Below, piece by piece: positions 59,914 through 64,000 of a DNA stretch of 64,000 nt. A program made the translations under genes and the position numbers. The notes beneath the pieces were generated by a model that saw only the letters and a list, made by a program, of their open reading frames with translations, was not told the DNA's origin and did not search any database. The stretch comes from Spirodela intermedia (lineage: Eukaryota; Streptophyta; Magnoliopsida; Alismatales; Araceae). The stretch's first letter is position 1; the number at the start of each line of letters is the position of its first letter. Location of the stretch: assembly GCA_902729315.2 (NCBI GenBank), contig LR746277.1:129001-193000 (forward strand). The letters are read 5' to 3'.

Positions 59914-61570
59914 TCAGGTGGATGCAGTTTTTCCAGTAGGGTTGAAAGCCAGCTGCTCTGCGCAGTCCAGGTTGTCGCCAGAGAACTGGCGGCCGACGCC
60001 CATCAGATCGAGGTACTGCTGGTAGTGGGAGATGACGTTGTTCATGGAGTCGACGAACCCCTGGCCGCAGGCCAGGTCGCCGTAGAGGATGTTCATGGTG
60101 GCACCAAACCCGGGCAACCTATTCGACAGGGTGTCGTTCTTGGTGGGCTTCCAGTTGCCAACGAAGACGTCATGGGCAGAGGGCTGCTTCTTCTTCATCG
60201 GTGTCATCCACCGCCATATTGCCGCCTGGAAGGCCAGGGTGGCGTTCTGCTCGAGGTACTCTGGGTGGCTAAGAAGGTCCACTTTGATTCCTTCACCGAT
60301 GACACCATAGTTGGTGTTCCTGGATTTGTCCAGAACAAAACACAGATAGTGTGGGTTAAGAAGCTTCAAGCTCTTGTTCAAGAAGGGGAAGAGGAGAGGC
60401 AGATGTATGTATTCATACCAGTACACAGGTAGCGCGCCACGACCATGGTACAGAGCACCTGGGCTGCAAGGGTATTCGTAGCTTTCAGCGCAGTAGTCCT
60501 GGTTGGGGCTGAGCTCACGGTTGTAGCACAGCCCCCATGCAAGAGGGCCGCCGGTGGCAACGCCATAGCCACCTACGAGCAAGTCATTCATGATCAATCC
60601 CAGGTGGATAATGCGACTTTTCGCAATGTGGGTATCTCAGAAAATGGTAGATTGGCCACGGAATTTGCAAAATTTATTGCGCACATTGTGCCAAAGGAAG
60701 AAGCATGATGTCAAAAGAATGCGAGGATTTATGGAACCAAAGGGAGAAATTAGATGGGGAGAATCGTTTTCTCCTTGTTTCGCCATAGATCATTCGTTTC
60801 TTGGAGGACTCTGGATCAGATATGGTTTGATGATACTCTTCTTCTCCAGCTGGTAATATCCGATCATAGATCTGGCGAGCATAGAAAGCGGGAATCAGCA
60901 GTTGAGGATCGACCAGAGTTGCTTCCAATGAGCTCTGCCATCTTCCTTGATGGCAGAGGAATCATGCAATTCATCAGGATTGTCGTTGGTTTGAAGCTCT
61001 CGCATGAATTAATGGATTAAACAGAGGAGCGGCATCCAGATCTGTGGTTGCATTGCATGGAGAATCTATGGGCGAGAAAGAGCATGCAAGGGTGAAATCA
61101 TCGCATGAAAAAGACCAAGAAGGAGGAAGAATTCTCACCCGACTGCGTTGTGGTGACTTTTAAAAACGAGCTACGACCATATCCAACATGGAAGAACAAG
61201 GGGAAAGGGTAGATTACTCACAGGAGGTCTTGCTCCCGACATGGCCGAAGAAGGCGGCGATCTCCTTCATCTGCATCTGCTTGCCGCCGGTGGTGCCGAA
61301 GCCGAGGGGCTCGAAGAGGGCGGCGGCGGTGATGAAGGCCTGATAGTCCCAGAAGCCGATGGCGTGGGCCACGGGGGCGTTGCGTTTGGAGAAGAGGTTC
61401 TCGAACTGGTAGACCTGGAAGAGATCCATGATGGTGGCGTTGCAGCAGTAGACGCTCGGCCCCCTGCACTCCCATCCCTTGTCACACATCTTCTCCTTCT
61501 TCCCCATCGCCGGCCCCGCCATCACAAGCAGGCCCAGAACCACAGAAACCAGCGCCCAGCGTTTATCCAT
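59914..61570 (-). CDS. CTL: chitinase-like protein, CTL1/POM1 type, copy 2
   Basis: Exons 61570-61222, 60572-60419 and 60319-59914 use exactly the same intron positions and phases as copy 1 and give 302 residues. The signal peptide MDKRWALVSVVLGLLVMAG differs most. The Cys-rich CDKGWECRGPSVYCCN and the GH19-like core are nearly unchanged, including the Lys-for-Glu change in GSKTSC. Differences include NTNYGVIGEG in place of NYNYGVIGEG, and CAESYEYPCSPGALYHGRGA. Intron 1 is 649 bases, against 143 in copy 1. Secretion to the wall and a role in cellulose/glucan assembly are inferred from CTL1/CTL2. A frame-intact, well-spliced copy implies a functional paralogue. Which copy corresponds to primary-wall CTL1 or secondary-wall CTL2 roles cannot be decided. 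Confidence 0.96.
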
Positions 61571-62412
61571 CGTCCCTCAGCTCTTGCCTGCAACCCACGG
61601 AAAAGAAAATAAACACCATGTAATCAAATGCAGACCAAAATCCAGATCCCTCTATCTCTTTCTCTCTCTCTCTCGCATTCGACGAGGAAGAAGGAGGGGA
61701 GGCATCTACGAAGAGAAGAGACGATTAAAGTTGGCGCCTTTACCTGTAGCTCGGGATCTCTTCCTCCTCGCAGAGCTTCTTCGGATCAGCCGTCACAGAG
61801 CAGAGAGAGGGGAGGAGGAAGATAGAAGAAGGTGAGGAAGGGGTTGGGAGGCATCTTTCAGTCGGAGTCCTCCTCCGCAGTAGGTCGAGGAGAGAGAAGA
61901 GACGTGGGGCCCACGAGGGAAGCTTTAATCCACCGACACCCATGGGGGTAATCCCCTCCGTCCCACCCCCTGGCTGGTGTGAGAGACAGATCATAACATC
62001 ATGATGTGATACCACATCATGATCTCCCTCTTAGACGGTGTAGGGCCGGGGAGCGGGAGTGACGCGACAGACTGGAGACAGCAACTACTGAGCCACCAGC
62101 CTCCTTTCTCCCTCTCTCTCTCTCTCTCTCTGCTAATTTCTTTTAATACCTTATACTTGATAGAAGTTTTAAAAGGGCCTGATTTTTAAGTATATATGTT
62201 TGAAACCTCTTGAATGAACCTCCAGGCGCTGTCGGCCGGGATGGGTAATTTATACTTTACTCCTTATTTTTGGTTTACCCTTGGTTCGAACCACCACGGG
62301 TCAGGTCGTTAGGTGGTGTCTCTTAGTCTAGCTGGATTTATTCAACCGGTAATAAACTGCAGTTGGGCTTTCTCTCTCATCGTCCTTCTCCCGACCCCGA
62401 CCCCTCCACCTC

Positions 62413-62500
<88 letters not shown>

Positions 62501-64000
62501 CTCTACATATAATTAACCCATAAAAACCTAGATAAAAAAGAGCTGACGAAGAGACGATATTTATACTACCTTCAAGTGTTTATGATTTAAAATATTATAT
62601 GAGGCCCATGAAATAGATTAAGCAATTGAGGACTTTTGCATAATATGGCCCGGACAAAATCGGGCTGCTGGATGGAGAGATGGGTGTCGGCGCTGGAAGG
62701 AGGGAGTAGTATTTTTCAAGGCTATTTATGAATAGGTCCTTGTAAACTAATTGGTTTAGGGATAAACCTATCTTTGCACTTGGTATTGAGAAAGCTCCTC
62801 TCTACACTAACGCTATGATGGGAATCTATTCAACTACAGTGAATGAAAAGACTAACCTACCCTTCTTAAGGGATCGAATGAACTCAAGCTCACAACGTTC
62901 TTCATTGCTCACTGTACTCTCTCTCCTCTCCTATTAGGGGAGGGGTGTCACATTCTTCTTTGGCTCAAGCTACAAATCTTCCTCTCTGATCATTACCCTT
63001 GATAAATTTTATCTCTCCTCATGTTCTAACGATATGGGTCACACTTTTTATTTGTCATATAGTGGTTGTAATTTTAAAACATAATTATACCAAAGTAGTT
63101 TCTAATTTATACCTAGTGAAATGCATAGTGCACTTGATTACAAATTATGATTCAACCCAATTATGGATTTGTCTAATGTGGAATGCATAGTGATCTTGAT
63201 CATGAGTTATTTGATTATGATGACTCATGAAGTACTAGTTATTCATCAACTTTGAAAATATTCAATGTGGAAGTATTTATATGATGACTTTGATTATTGG
63301 TTTTCTAATGCTAATTGTATGAGTAAGCCATCAGATTCTAATGCCACGTGTATTATATAAAGTGCTGAAATTCCTTGGATAGATGATGAAAATATAAGGA
63401 TTAAACTATGTCAAGTTTAATAATGTAAAAACTTTTAGACTAACACTTGCAAAGCATAATATATGGTTGTCTGGATCTAAAAGTTCTATTCACTAGAAGA
63501 AACGGTTTGAAGATTTAGATGAAATTTGTGAAGGGGATTTCCTCTTGCCTTGAAGTGAAAACAATACGTAAGTTAATAATAAGGTTAGCACATTTTCATA
63601 CAATAAAGTCTGTTGATCTCTAGATGCCTTAATAAATCAAGAGAGGTCCTGATTTTTAATTTTTTTATTAAGTATAGTAATTTTTCTTATATTTTATTTT
63701 ATATTAATATATTAATTATATTTCTAAACTAGTATATGAATACAAAATAAATCTAGACGAATTTGTGCACAATAGATTTTATAGTGGTTCCGTGAAATTC
63801 TCTTGGCTTACGTCCTCTTTTGAAGATTTTACCTTGACCCACTATTCCACCAATGTGATACATGATTTTACTATGATTTATAACCCCCTTTCAATCATAA
63901 GGCTTTGCAAGCCCATGACCACTACATGTAAAATTGTAACCCTAGGAGCCCTAGATTGCATTGTTATATGCATGCCACATGTGCCTCAATGACCTGTGTA
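61571..64000. other. CTL copy 2 promoter and AT-rich intergenic DNA
   Basis: 61.57-62.1 kb is likely leader/promoter (CT runs at about 61649-61674 and 62113-62132). Beyond the long GA microsatellite the sequence is AT-rich, with only short frames lacking motifs. Confidence 0.5.
62416..62498. repeat. (GA)41 microsatellite, the longest in the window
   Basis: An uninterrupted GA run of 83 bases. Confidence 0.97.

Overview
The window is nuclear DNA of a flowering plant. Genes are split by spliceosomal introns, encoded proteins belong to plant families (NAC factor, ATXR7, URGT, UPF0496, CTL chitinase-like), and intergenic DNA carries LTR-retrotransposon remains and many (GA)n/(CT)n microsatellites. 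Several coding exons are very GC-rich beside AT-rich neighbours. That fits a monocot with bimodal GC, and the GA/CT microsatellite load would suit an alismatid or aroid type, but this placement is inference. No ribosomal, tRNA, CRISPR or bacterial operon feature is supported.

Layout. 0-4 kb: the 3' part of an Iojap/RsfS plastid ribosomal silencing factor gene (+), then a complete cytosolic ribosomal protein S15 gene (+). 4-7 kb: a Ser/Pro-rich hydroxyproline-rich-glycoprotein-family gene (-). 10.7-20.5 kb: a large ATXR7/SDG25-type SET-domain H3K4 methyltransferase gene (-) with one 3.3-kb intron. 22.5-23.8 kb: a plant-specific coiled-coil protein of unknown function (+). 24.7-28.7 kb: a long coiled-coil, SMC-like protein with UVR-like motifs (+). 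30.7-33 kb: a UDP-rhamnose/UDP-galactose transporter (-).

35-49 kb is an AT-rich, gene-free block. I resolve there a heavily decayed Ty1/copia element on the minus strand and two solo LTRs of one long-LTR family. Both solo LTRs have TG...CA ends and 5-bp target duplications; one is nested in the copia element, and the other carries a four-unit 228-bp tandem array.

49.3-61.6 kb is gene-dense again: a membrane-anchored NAC transcription factor (+), a UPF0496/At14a-like membrane protein (-), and a tandem pair of chitinase-like (CTL1/2-type) genes (-). The CTL pair has identical intron positions and has lost the canonical GH19 catalytic glutamate.

The genes do not form one pathway. URGT and the CTL pair both relate to cell walls (nucleotide-sugar supply, glucan/cellulose assembly), while Iojap and S15 relate to translation in different compartments. 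I see no clearly undescribed multi-gene system. The least explained items are the 22.5-kb protein, coding-like debris at 29.1-30.3 kb, and the long-LTR family with its internal 228-bp array. Exon coordinates come from reading GT/AG boundaries, frame phase and family resemblance; no transcript data were available.
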